The notes under the pieces are model-generated. The model was not told where the DNA came from, did no database searches, and saw nothing but the letters and a program-made list of their open reading frames with translations. Shown in pieces: positions 24,882 to 32,645 of a stretch of 64,000 bases of DNA. How positions within the stretch are numbered: the first letter of the stretch is position 1; each line of letters starts with the position of its first letter. This DNA is from Acidisphaera sp. (lineage in GTDB: Bacteria > Pseudomonadota > Alphaproteobacteria > Acetobacterales > Acetobacteraceae). The position numbers and the translations under genes were made by a program. The stretch spans positions 1 through 64,000 of the forward strand of contig JAFAYA010000040.1 in NCBI GenBank assembly GCA_019240635.1, read 5' to 3'.

Positions 24882-25337
24882 TCACTGGATGCGGAAGGTG
24901 CCGGATGCCGACAGCGTCATCGGCGATTGGAAGATCGGCGTCGGCACCGGCAGGCTCAGCGCGGTGGTCGCGGTGAGCGTCACGTAGGTCGCCAGCACCT
25001 TGGGCGATGTGCAGCTGCCGGTACAGGCGACCGCGGTCGGGCTGGTCGCGGTGGCGGTGACGCAGTAGCAGGCGAGCGCCGCACTCGCCGTCAGCGCCGG
25101 CGTGCCGCCGCCGTAGCCGGTCTGCGCGGCGGACTGGATGTTGGCGGCGGTCGCCGAACCGCCGATGTTCCAGGCGTATTGCGCCGCCGCCTGCAGCGCC
25201 CGGTCGAGCCGCGCCTGCGTCGTCATGATCATGCCGACATCGATGGCGCCCATGCAGAGCGGCGCCAGTACGTACGCGACCACCAGCGCCGTCTCGACGC
25301 TGACGCTGCCCGACCTGCTGGTGCGCAGCCACCTCAC
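24882..25337 (-). CDS. Second TadE/TadF-like pseudopilin
   Basis: A 151-residue protein: MRWLRTSRSGSVSVETALVV, then a hydrophobic helix (AYVLAPLCMGAIDVGMIM), again the G-S-V-S-V-E-T pseudopilin motif. The remainder is Thr/Ala/Ser-rich with four Cys residues (CYC and CTGSC) that could form disulfides in the periplasm. The ATG at 25337 overlaps the tadG stop (ATGA). Together with 24427-24855 it forms the usual TadE/TadF pair. Confidence 0.8.
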   Translation of the reverse strand: MRWLRTSRSGSVSVETALVVAYVLAPLCMGAIDVGMIMTTQARLDRALQAAAQYAWNIGGSATAANIQSAAQTGYGGGTPALTASAALACYCVTATATSPTAVACTGSCTSPKVLATYVTLTATTALSLPVPTPIFQSPMTLSASGTFRIQ

Positions 25338-26623
25338 TGCAGCAGCACGAGGCTGCCCGTGCCGGAGGAGCCGCTGCCCGACTGGCTGGTCGCCGCGGTG
25401 ATCGCGGCCGAGCCGGTGGCGTAGATGGTGCTGGCGACGACCGACATGGCGCTGCTCCCGGCGGCTTCGATCTTGGCGTTATTGCTGGCATTGAGGGCGC
25501 CGCACGCGGCGTAGAACGAGCCCGACAGCTCGAGCGTGCCGCCGCCGTTGAAGGTGTTGGCCGCGGTGTTGCTCGGGTCGGCGCAGGTCTGCCAGAACAC
25601 GATGCCGGCCGTCGCCCCGGTCGTCGGCGCGCTGATCGAAGTCGTGTTGGAGTAGTTGGTCCACTCCACCCCGCCGACCTCGGTCGTGCCGGTCAGCACG
25701 AAGGTCACGCCGGCGGCCGAGGTGATGTCGGCGTTGTTGAAGATCAGATTGCCGTTGACGACGTAGTAGACGCCGGGCGCGAAGGTATCGGTCGATCCGT
25801 TGCCGCCGATCGTCACGTCGCCGCACCAGATGTTCGCACTCTGGGTGAAGTTGTAGGTGCCGTAGGCCGTGAAGTTGTTCGTCGGGTTGTTGCAGCTCCC
25901 CGGGGTCGGCGCGGTCTTGCTGGCGAACGGATCCTGCTGCGCCGCGGCGCCCTGGCTGGTCTTGCCGCCAAGCGAGTTGCTGCCGCTGTTCGACTCGCTG
26001 ATCTGCCCGGAGGTGCCGACCGTGGTCGCCGAGACGGTGCCGCTGTTGAGGTAGATGGCGTTCGACGCCGTCGAGTTGGCGAAGATGCCGCACCCGGTGC
26101 CGGCGGTGATGCTGCCTGAGTTGTCCACGTCGATCGCGTCCTGCGCGGTCTTGCTGGTGGCGAGCACGCAGAGTGGGTTGGCGCTGCTCTGGCTGGAGCC
26201 GGCGGTCGCGCTCGCCGTCATCACCGGCGGGCTGCGCGAAAACACCGAGCTGAAGTAGGAGTTGGCGGTGCTGGTCAGCGTCACCGTGACCGATTGCTGG
26301 TTGGAGCCGACGCTGACCGTAATCGGCGTGGTCAGCGTGCCGACCAGCTTTCCGCCGGTGATGCCGTTCACCTCGGCGAGCCCGGCCGCCTGGTAGTCCG
26401 CCGTGGTCGCCGAGGCATCCGTCAGCAGCCGCCCGGCACCCAGCGCCGCCGCATCGGCCGCCAGCTGCAGCCGCTCGTATTGCCGGTACCATAAACCGGT
26501 GTCCACCGTGAGCCCGGCGAAGCCGACCATGGCCGGCGCCAGCAGGGCGGAGATGATGGCCGTGCCGCCACGCCGCTCGGCCAGCAGCCGTCGCAGGGAG
26601 CGGAGGAAGATGAGCGGAGACAT
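25334..26623 (-). CDS. tadG: TadG-like protein (Flp pilus-associated, putative adhesin)
   Basis: A 429-residue protein. The N-terminal region RRLLAERRGGTAIISALLAPAMVGFAGLTVDTGLWY has a membrane segment and is the PF13400-type TadE/G N-terminus. ERLQLAADAAALGAGRLL follows, then a long Ser/Thr/Ala/Asn-rich domain (residues about 90-429) likely displayed outside the inner membrane. Usual TadG proteins carry a von Willebrand A domain; no MIDAS (D-x-S-x-S) is visible here, so this is the vWA-less form. First gene of the Tad cluster; base composition is somewhat richer in A/T-type codons (Asn, Thr, Ser) than its neighbours. Confidence 0.78.
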   Translation of the reverse strand: MSPLIFLRSLRRLLAERRGGTAIISALLAPAMVGFAGLTVDTGLWYRQYERLQLAADAAALGAGRLLTDASATTADYQAAGLAEVNGITGGKLVGTLTTPITVSVGSNQQSVTVTLTSTANSYFSSVFSRSPPVMTASATAGSSQSSANPLCVLATSKTAQDAIDVDNSGSITAGTGCGIFANSTASNAIYLNSGTVSATTVGTSGQISESNSGSNSLGGKTSQGAAAQQDPFASKTAPTPGSCNNPTNNFTAYGTYNFTQSANIWCGDVTIGGNGSTDTFAPGVYYVVNGNLIFNNADITSAAGVTFVLTGTTEVGGVEWTNYSNTTSISAPTTGATAGIVFWQTCADPSNTAANTFNGGGTLELSGSFYAACGALNASNNAKIEAAGSSAMSVVASTIYATGSAAITAATSQSGSGSSGTGSLVLLQ

Positions 26624-26707
26624 CGCGCGCGATCCGTCCGGGACAGTGGGAACGTCCCAAGAATCGCACCAAATGATGAATCGCCCGTGTAAACATCGAT
26701 GCTCCTC

Positions 26708-27964
26708 TCATGTCCTGAGACGAACCGGCAACGCCCCGTCAGCCCGTTCCCAGCGCAACGGCCGCGCCTGCATCCACCGCTCCCGCCGGGCGTGGCCGAC
26801 GCAGAGCGCCAGCAGGCCGAGCGGCACCAGCGGCCCCACCCCGAGCGGTACGGCCATGCCGAGGCCGCGCGACACCAATGCGACCGCCGCGATCGCCGCG
26901 AAGGCCGGCTTCTCGCCTAGCAGGTAACCGCCCTGCCGCGCCTCGCGCACCAGCCAGGCGCCGGCGAGGGCGGCCAGCATCAGTTCGTAGAACAGCGCGA
27001 GCGGCACCGCGGCCAGCGTCGCCGCGAGCAGGCCGGCCGCCCGCACCGGCAGGCTGGCGCAGCACCGCCACAGCCAGGCGACGGTCGCCGCCGCGAGCAG
27101 GGCGGCGATGGCCTGCAGGCCGTAGGCAACGGAGGGCGACAGCCCAGCCAGCCGCGCCGCACCGAACACGCTGATCATGCCGGCGAAGCCGATCCGTCCG
27201 GACTGATAGAGTGCCGGCGCCGCGGCGAACGCGGCGAAGAACGCCCGCCAGCTGCCCAGCCCGAAGGCCAGCACCGAGAGCAGCACCAGCAGCGCGGCCG
27301 AGGCCGCCGCCGCGGCAAACGCCCGCCAGTGTCCGCCGGCCGCCAGCGCCACCGGCACCAGGACGCCGAAATGCGGCTTGTAGCAGAGCGCCCCGAAGCA
27401 CAGCCCGGCCAGCAGCGGCCGGCGGTCGACCAGCAGGGTAGCGAACCCGAACAGGCTCGCCGTCAGCAGCGCATTCTGGCCGATGCCGAGAGTCCAGGGC
27501 AGCGCCGGGAAGGCCAGCAGCGGCAGCATGTCGCGCCAGCCTTCCCGTCCGATGACCCGCCGGGCCACCGCCACGAACGCCGCGAGCGTGCCGACCGCGA
27601 ACAGCAGGAAGGCGGGCAGGTACGGCAGCCGGGCGAGCGGCGCACAAAGCAGCAGGAATACCGGCGGATAGTAGAAATAGTTGTAGGTGATCCCCGGCGC
27701 GGCGGCGCGCTGTTCGGCGGCGTAGTGGTCGGGCACGCTGTAGGCCAACTCGGGATGGCCGGCATCGGCGAGGTCGCCGGCGGCGTAGAAGCTGACGAAG
27801 TCGGTGCTCGCCGGCCGGTCCAGCCGCACGATCAGGCCATGCGTGCCCGCCACCATCACCGCGAGGGTGACGAGTTCGAGCCCGAGCAGGATGGCGCTCC
27901 AGGCGGCGACCCGCCGCCCGGTGAGCCACTCGTTGCCCAGCAGCAGGCGCAGCACGGCCGTCAT
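26708..27964 (-). CDS. GT87-type (DUF2029) membrane glycosyltransferase-like protein
   Basis: A 418-residue, roughly ten-TM protein. An Asp-rich first periplasmic loop (RPASTDFVSFYAAGDLADAG) and NYFYYPPVFLLLCAPLARLPY match the GT87/DUF2029 family of polyprenol-phosphate-mannose-dependent glycosyltransferases. LGIGQNALLTASLF is also typical of that family. It may glycosylate an envelope polymer or surface protein. It is codirectional with, and 84 bases upstream of, tadG, so a link to pilin or TadG glycosylation is possible but unproven. A two-hairpin repeat (27974-28129) begins 10 bases before its start codon. Confidence 0.8.
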   Translation of the reverse strand: MTAVLRLLLGNEWLTGRRVAAWSAILLGLELVTLAVMVAGTHGLIVRLDRPASTDFVSFYAAGDLADAGHPELAYSVPDHYAAEQRAAAPGITYNYFYYPPVFLLLCAPLARLPYLPAFLLFAVGTLAAFVAVARRVIGREGWRDMLPLLAFPALPWTLGIGQNALLTASLFGFATLLVDRRPLLAGLCFGALCYKPHFGVLVPVALAAGGHWRAFAAAAASAALLVLLSVLAFGLGSWRAFFAAFAAAPALYQSGRIGFAGMISVFGAARLAGLSPSVAYGLQAIAALLAAATVAWLWRCCASLPVRAAGLLAATLAAVPLALFYELMLAALAGAWLVREARQGGYLLGEKPAFAAIAAVALVSRGLGMAVPLGVGPLVPLGLLALCVGHARRERWMQARPLRWERADGALPVRLRT

Positions 27965-27973
27965 GACGCGAGC

Positions 27974-28129
27974 CTAGTGGTCCGATCGCTGCAGTCGGTT
28001 CCCGACTGCAGCGTGAATCGGCCCACCTGCCGAGTCTCTGGTGGTGCGATTCACGACGCAGATGGCCGCACCGGCCTTTCTGCGAGTGCCGCGATATGAG
28101 GGAGCCATCTGCATCGATCGCACCACTAG
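27974..28129. mobile_element. Two-hairpin miniature repeat element, copy 1
   Basis: Bounded by CTAG at both ends (TA at 27975-27976 and 28127-28128). GTGGTCCGATCG inside the left end pairs with CGATCGCACCAC at the right end. Inside are hairpin 1 (12-bp perfect stem 27987-27998 with 28002-28013, loop TTC), the linker GTGAATCGGCC, and hairpin 2. Hairpin 2 begins CTGGTGGTGCGAT near 28042 and includes GCAGATGGC pairing with GCCATCTGC near the right end. Size and TA flanks suggest a non-autonomous IS630/Tc1-like MITE. No coding capacity. It shares boundary motifs with 42515-42628 but not stem sequences. Confidence 0.65.
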
Positions 28130-28196
28130 TGCCGCGCCGATAAGAAACGGTTTACGCTCGCCGCGCCGGGTGACGGAGCACGGAGGAAGAGGCGGC

Positions 28197-28913
28197 ATGC
28201 AGGGGCGCAACGTCGCGGTGACCGGGGGCGCCAACGGGCTCGGCGAGGCCATCGTCCGCGCCCTCGCCGCCGCCGGCGCCGGGGTCGCGATCATCGACCG
28301 GGACGCCGCCGGCGCGCAGGCGCTTGCCGACCGCCTGGGCGGCGTCGCGATCGCCGGCGACATCGTCCGCCGCGAGGCGGCGCACGCGCTGTTCGGGCGT
28401 GCGGTCGCCGCACTCGGCCGCATCGACGGCCTGGTCAACGCCGCCGGGGTCTATCCGCGCCGCCCCCTCCTCGAGATCACCGACGAGGACTGGGAGTTCG
28501 ACGTCGCGGTCAACGTCCGCGGCCTCTACCACATGTCGGTCGCGGCGGTGCGGCACATGCGCGAGCAGGGCGGCGGGCGGATCGTCAACATCGCGTCCAT
28601 CGACGCCTTCAAGGCGCACCCGCAGAACGCCCATTACGCGGCGACCAAGGCGGCGGTGGTCAGCCTGACACGCAGCTTCGGCCTGGAGTGCGCGCCGGCC
28701 GGCATCCTGGTGAACGGCGTCGCCCCCGCAGCCATCGCCACCGAGCGGGCGAAGGCGTCGGACTGGCTCGCCGAGCACGCCGCGCACACCCCGCTCGGCC
28801 GCGCCGCGGAGCCCGCGGATATCGCCGACCTCGTGCTGTTCCTGCTCTCCGAGCGCAACCGCTACATGGTCGGCGAGACGGTGATCGTCAGCGGCGGCAT
28901 GCTGTTCGCCTGA
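28197..28913 (+). CDS. Short-chain dehydrogenase/reductase
   Basis: A 238-residue classical SDR: cofactor motif VTGGANGLG (residues about 8-16), Asp in IIDRDAAG suggesting NAD preference, LVNAAGVYP, catalytic Ser in IVNIASIDAF and the Y-x-x-x-K pair in HYAATKAA. The C-terminus ends VIVSGGMLFA. The ATG at 28197 follows GGAGGAAGAGG, whereas the upstream part of the open frame runs through a repeat element and is non-coding. It oxidises or reduces a small alcohol or ketone; substrate unknown. Stand-alone gene, convergent with the DUF2891 gene. Confidence 0.9.
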   Translation: MQGRNVAVTGGANGLGEAIVRALAAAGAGVAIIDRDAAGAQALADRLGGVAIAGDIVRREAAHALFGRAVAALGRIDGLVNAAGVYPRRPLLEITDEDWEFDVAVNVRGLYHMSVAAVRHMREQGGGRIVNIASIDAFKAHPQNAHYAATKAAVVSLTRSFGLECAPAGILVNGVAPAAIATERAKASDWLAEHAAHTPLGRAAEPADIADLVLFLLSERNRYMVGETVIVSGGMLFA

Positions 28914-28917
28914 CGCC

Positions 28918-29922
28918 TCACGCGGCCAGCGCGAGCGCCGCGTAGCTCGCGAGCCAATGCCCGCCCATGTAGTCGTCATCCAGATGCGGGAGGCTCGCCG
29001 CGAGGTGCCGCTCCGCCGCCGCTTCGCCGCGCCCGCGCGCCTCGCCCGCGAGCGCGCCGGCCAGGCGGCGCCAGCACCAGGCGCGGCTGAGGTTCAGGCC
29101 ATCGAGATGGGCGATCTTGCCGTCCGAGCGGTCGCTGACCCGCACCGGCGCGAACAGGCTCGCAGGCTCGCCTTCGGCCAGGCGCGGCAGGAAGCCGGCG
29201 AACCAGGGCGCGAACTCCGGCTCCGGCAGCGCGGCCTGCATGCACATCGCCTCGATGAGCGCCGAGGAAAGAAAATCGTCGCCGCCGGGCTCCCAGGCCT
29301 GGCAGTCGCGATCCCCGGCGAACCAGCGCCGCGCCGTATCGCGCGCCAGCCGGTCGAGCTCCGGGGCGCCGCACGCCGCCGTGTAGTCGAGTGCCAGCAG
29401 CAGCGCGAAGGCGCTGTTGGCGTGCGTGCCGGCGCGGATCGGATAGGTCGCCTTCGGCAGGAAGTCGAGGAAACGCTGGACGAAGCACCGGGCGAGCGGG
29501 GTCAGCGTGTCCGACCAGCGCCGCCCCTCGGTCGTCTCGTGCCGCGCCAGCTCGCCGGCCAGCATCAGCAGCCAGGCCCAGCCATAGCTGCGCTCGAAGC
29601 CCGCGCGCATCGGCTGATCGAGGTAGGCGATCTCGGCGGCGACCTTCTCCGGCGTGACGTGCGCGTCGAGCAGCCGGCGGATTGCCGGCGCCGGCGTGAA
29701 GCCGGCGAAGCGCCGGTACAGGAAGGCCAGCAGCCAGTAGCCGTGCACGCAGGAGTGCCAGTCGAAGCTGCCGTAGAACACCGGATGCAGGTCGCGCGGC
29801 CCGCGCAGATCCTCCGGCCCGCGCAGCACGTGGTCGAGCTTGTTGGGATACTCGCGCGTGACGTGGCCGAGGGCGATCCCGGCCATGCCGGCCGCCAGTT
29901 CGGGCGTCAACCCGTCCGCCAT
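28918..29922 (-). CDS. DUF2891 protein
   Basis: A 334-residue cytosolic protein. The segments YGSFDWHSCVHGYWLLAFL (residues about 50-68), FERSYGWAWLLML, RAGTHANSAFALLLALDYT, WEPGGDDFLSSALIEAMCM and LDGLNLSRAWCWRRLA define the DUF2891 family. The alternating helices and conserved aromatic/His residues resemble an (alpha/alpha)-barrel, but no function is established. The conserved family core is intact. Convergent with the SDR (four bases apart). Its start lies 11 bases from a 151-bp miniature inverted-repeat element. Confidence 0.88.
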   Translation of the reverse strand: MADGLTPELAAGMAGIALGHVTREYPNKLDHVLRGPEDLRGPRDLHPVFYGSFDWHSCVHGYWLLAFLYRRFAGFTPAPAIRRLLDAHVTPEKVAAEIAYLDQPMRAGFERSYGWAWLLMLAGELARHETTEGRRWSDTLTPLARCFVQRFLDFLPKATYPIRAGTHANSAFALLLALDYTAACGAPELDRLARDTARRWFAGDRDCQAWEPGGDDFLSSALIEAMCMQAALPEPEFAPWFAGFLPRLAEGEPASLFAPVRVSDRSDGKIAHLDGLNLSRAWCWRRLAGALAGEARGRGEAAAERHLAASLPHLDDDYMGGHWLASYAALALAA

Positions 29923-29933
29923 GATGCCCCTCG

Positions 29934-30084
29934 CTCAGAGACCGTCTGATAATGCTACTACAGCGGCCATCTGCCGCGGCTTTCTGCGCTCCCGGTGCTC
30001 ACGGCCGCAAACGGCCGCTCCGCTCCGGTTCTCGAAAGCCACGCCAGCTGACTCGCCGCAGCGCATTCTCAAACCGTCTCTCAG
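29934..30084. mobile_element. Miniature inverted-repeat element (about 151 bp)
   Basis: The left end CTCAGAGACCGTCTGATAAT (from 29934) and the reverse complement of the right end, CTGAGAGACGGTTTGAGAAT (from 30084), agree at 18 of 22 positions including the next two bases. The interior is non-coding with a CGGCCG-CAAA-CGGCCG palindrome near the centre. It fills most of the 221-base gap between the divergent DUF2891 and DUF488 genes and may carry their promoters. Looks like a MITE; no parent transposase is in the window. Confidence 0.55.
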
Positions 30085-30143
30085 CCGATCCCCGCCTGGC
30101 CGCGACTGTGATCTACTGCGCGCCCCGGCTTCAAGGTCCGCCC

Positions 30144-30608
30144 GTGCCGCAATCCACGCTGTTTTCGATCGGCTACGAGAAGGCCGCTCCGGACGCGTTC
30201 CTGGCGGCCTTGCGGCGTGCCGGCGTGGCCACGCTGATCGACGTGCGCGACCTGCCGCTGTCGCGCCGCGCCGGCTTCTCCAAGCGACAGCTCGCCGCGG
30301 CGATGGACGCGGCCGGCATCGCCTACGTGCACCTGCGCGGCCTTGGCACGCCGCCCGAGGGGCGCGAGGCCAACCGGCGGCGCGACTGGAGCCGCTTCTG
30401 GCGCATCGTCGAGGAGAAGCTCGCCACCGTCGAGGCCGAGCTCGACCTGCAGCGCGCCGCGGAAATCGCCGCCGCCGGCCCGGCCTGCCTGCTCTGCTAC
30501 GAGGCCGACTGGCACATCTGCCACCGTCGCCGGGTCGGCGAATTGCTCAGCGAGCGCCGCGGCTTGCGCGTGTGCCATCTCGTCGTGGGACCGGTGGCGC
30601 CAACCTGA
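30144..30608 (+). CDS. DUF488 protein
   Basis: A 154-residue small protein: FSIGYEKAAPDAFLAALRRAGV, LIDVRDLPLSRRAGFSKRQL, VHLRGLGTPPEGRE, and the family hallmark CLLCYEADWHICHRRRV near residue 115. The Cys/His cluster and R-x-x-P-x-S motif are constant in DUF488. The function is unknown; a nucleic-acid or metal role has been suggested for some members. The GTG at 30144 was chosen because similarity starts there; the frame remains open upstream through the MITE. Confidence 0.82.
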   Translation: MPQSTLFSIGYEKAAPDAFLAALRRAGVATLIDVRDLPLSRRAGFSKRQLAAAMDAAGIAYVHLRGLGTPPEGREANRRRDWSRFWRIVEEKLATVEAELDLQRAAEIAAAGPACLLCYEADWHICHRRRVGELLSERRGLRVCHLVVGPVAPT

Positions 30609-30768
30609 TTTTTGCGACAGACGTTAATCTTCCGTGAAGAAAACGCTTGTCTCGGTGTGCAACCTATGCGATCAATAATGAGACAGCCCGCCCGCACGGC
30701 CGGTCCGCCGGCCCGGGCAGCGCGAGGCGGCAAAAGCTGCGCGGCTCCCCATCCGAGAGAGCGTATCG

Positions 30769-32535
30769 ATGGCCGGCGATGCCCTCCAAGCTGCCGATCC
30801 TCTCGCCGCCGCGGATGCCGGCGGCACGATCTACGAGGACGCGTTCGGCAACCACACCATCACCCTCGCCGACGGCTCCGACCTGACGATCCAGCTCGGC
30901 GCCGGCTTCGACACCGTGCTCGGCGCCGACAACGCCGACACCATCTACGGCGGCACCGGCGGCTACGACACGATCATCCTCGGCGGCGACCGCGAGAGCT
31001 TCTACAGCTCCGCCGAGGGGGCGACCATCAAGGCGGACGCGCAGTTCCTGGGCGCGACCATCGACGGCGGCGGCCGTTCGGAGCTGGACATCACCGCCGC
31101 CACGTCGGCGGCGGCCGCCTCGGTGACGCTGGGCGGCAACATCACCGGCATCGCGGCGCTGCAGGTCGCCGCCAGCGGCTTCACGCTCGACACCGGCGTG
31201 CTGGACCCGCCGTTCATCGACCTCAGGGGAAGCGGCGACGCCATCACGCTGCGCAGCGCCGGCCAGGCGATCGAGGACGAGAGCGGCGGCAACACCATCG
31301 TCTTCACCGCCGCCGGGCAGACGCTCACCCTGCCCTACGCCGACCTGCCGACCGGCGACCCGGCCGATCCCTTCGGCGGCGAGACGCCCGACCTACTGCG
31401 TGGCTTCGCGCCCGGCGACACGCTCGACATCGCATTGCCGTACTCGACCGCCGATACGCTCGCCTTCGAGGCCGGCAGCGGCGTTCTCACCCTCTCCGAA
31501 GGGCCGGGCAACTACACGCAGACCATCGACCTGCTGGGCAGCTACGCCGGCACGTTCCGCATGCAGGAGGCGTCGGACGCCATCGCCGGCCTGCACGGCA
31601 CCGACATCACCTACGAGCCGGCGGAGGCTCCGTGCTTCTGCGAGGGCAGCCGCATCCTGACGCCGGCGGGCGAGGTCCTCGTGCAGCACCTGCGCGTCGG
31701 CCAGCGGGTACTGACGGCCTCGGGTGCGGCGGTGCCGATCGTCTGGCTCGGCCAGCGGCGCATCGACTGCCGCCGGCATCCGCGGCCGGAGCGGGTGCTG
31801 CCGGTGCGCGTGCGCGAAGGCGCCTTCGGCGCCGGCCTGCCGCGGCGGGCGCTGCTGCTCTCGCCCGACCACGCGATCGCCGTCGACGGCGTGCTGATCC
31901 CGGTACATCACCTGCTGAACGGCACCACGATCGTCCGCGAGGCCGTGGATGACGTGCGGTATTTCCATGTCGAGCTGCCGGCGCACGACGTGCTGCTCGC
32001 CGAAGGCCTGCCGGTCGAGAGCTATCTGGACACCGGCAACCGCGCCCAGTTCGCCAATTCCGGCGCGGCGGTCACGCTGCACGCGGACTTCGCCGCGCGT
32101 GGGCGCCGGAACGGCTGCGCGCGGCTCGTGCAGGACGGTCCGCGGCTGCGCCGGGTGCAGACGCGGCTCGCCGCCCGCGCGCGCTGCCTGGGCTTCACGG
32201 CGACGCCGTCGCTGCGCGTGTTCGCCGACGGCAGCGAGCTCCGCCCCACCCGCTTCGCCTCGGTCTGCGTCACCGTGCTCGCGGCCGATCCGCAGGAGGT
32301 GCGGCTGCTCGCCCCACCCGGCGCGGCGCTGCGGCGCATCGTGCTGCGCGACGGCCGGACCTCCTGCACGATCGGCGCGGAGGACCCGCGGCTGGCCCGC
32401 AGCATCGGCCCGATCCGCCGCCGCGGCACCGCACCGGCGCGGCTGATCGGCGCCGAAGCCCACCTGCCGCCGGCCTGCTGGGCCGGCCTGCGCTTTCCGC
32501 TGCTGCTCGAGCTGCACCTCGATCCCGCCGCCTGA
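30769..32535 (+). CDS. Hint-domain (Hint_2) surface/secreted protein
   Basis: A 588-residue protein. Residues 1-285 are Gly/Asp-rich with repeated short beta-strands (GAGFDTVLGADNADTIYGGTGGYDTIILGG), recalling RTX or beta-solenoid adhesins. Residues about 287-430 form a Hint domain: CFCEGSRILTPAGEVLVQHLRVGQRVLT, then LLLSPDHAIAVDGVLIP with the conserved His and GLPVESYLDTGN. The first Cys of CFCEGS is the candidate nucleophile for self-processing. The last about 150 residues are Arg-rich and of unknown fold. No Sec signal is visible, so type I-like export is possible. Such Hint_2 proteins are common in Acetobacteraceae. Stand-alone gene with a 160-base upstream region. Confidence 0.85.
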   Translation: MAGDALQAADPLAAADAGGTIYEDAFGNHTITLADGSDLTIQLGAGFDTVLGADNADTIYGGTGGYDTIILGGDRESFYSSAEGATIKADAQFLGATIDGGGRSELDITAATSAAAASVTLGGNITGIAALQVAASGFTLDTGVLDPPFIDLRGSGDAITLRSAGQAIEDESGGNTIVFTAAGQTLTLPYADLPTGDPADPFGGETPDLLRGFAPGDTLDIALPYSTADTLAFEAGSGVLTLSEGPGNYTQTIDLLGSYAGTFRMQEASDAIAGLHGTDITYEPAEAPCFCEGSRILTPAGEVLVQHLRVGQRVLTASGAAVPIVWLGQRRIDCRRHPRPERVLPVRVREGAFGAGLPRRALLLSPDHAIAVDGVLIPVHHLLNGTTIVREAVDDVRYFHVELPAHDVLLAEGLPVESYLDTGNRAQFANSGAAVTLHADFAARGRRNGCARLVQDGPRLRRVQTRLAARARCLGFTATPSLRVFADGSELRPTRFASVCVTVLAADPQEVRLLAPPGAALRRIVLRDGRTSCTIGAEDPRLARSIGPIRRRGTAPARLIGAEAHLPPACWAGLRFPLLLELHLDPAA

Positions 32536-32645
32536 CGGCCTGCCGCGTCACGGAAATTTCCCGGTCCGCTGCGCCGCCCCGGGGGTTCGCCCGCCGCCCA
32601 CGCATGCTATGCGAACGCGAACCGTGCGCGAGGCGAGAAGACGGC

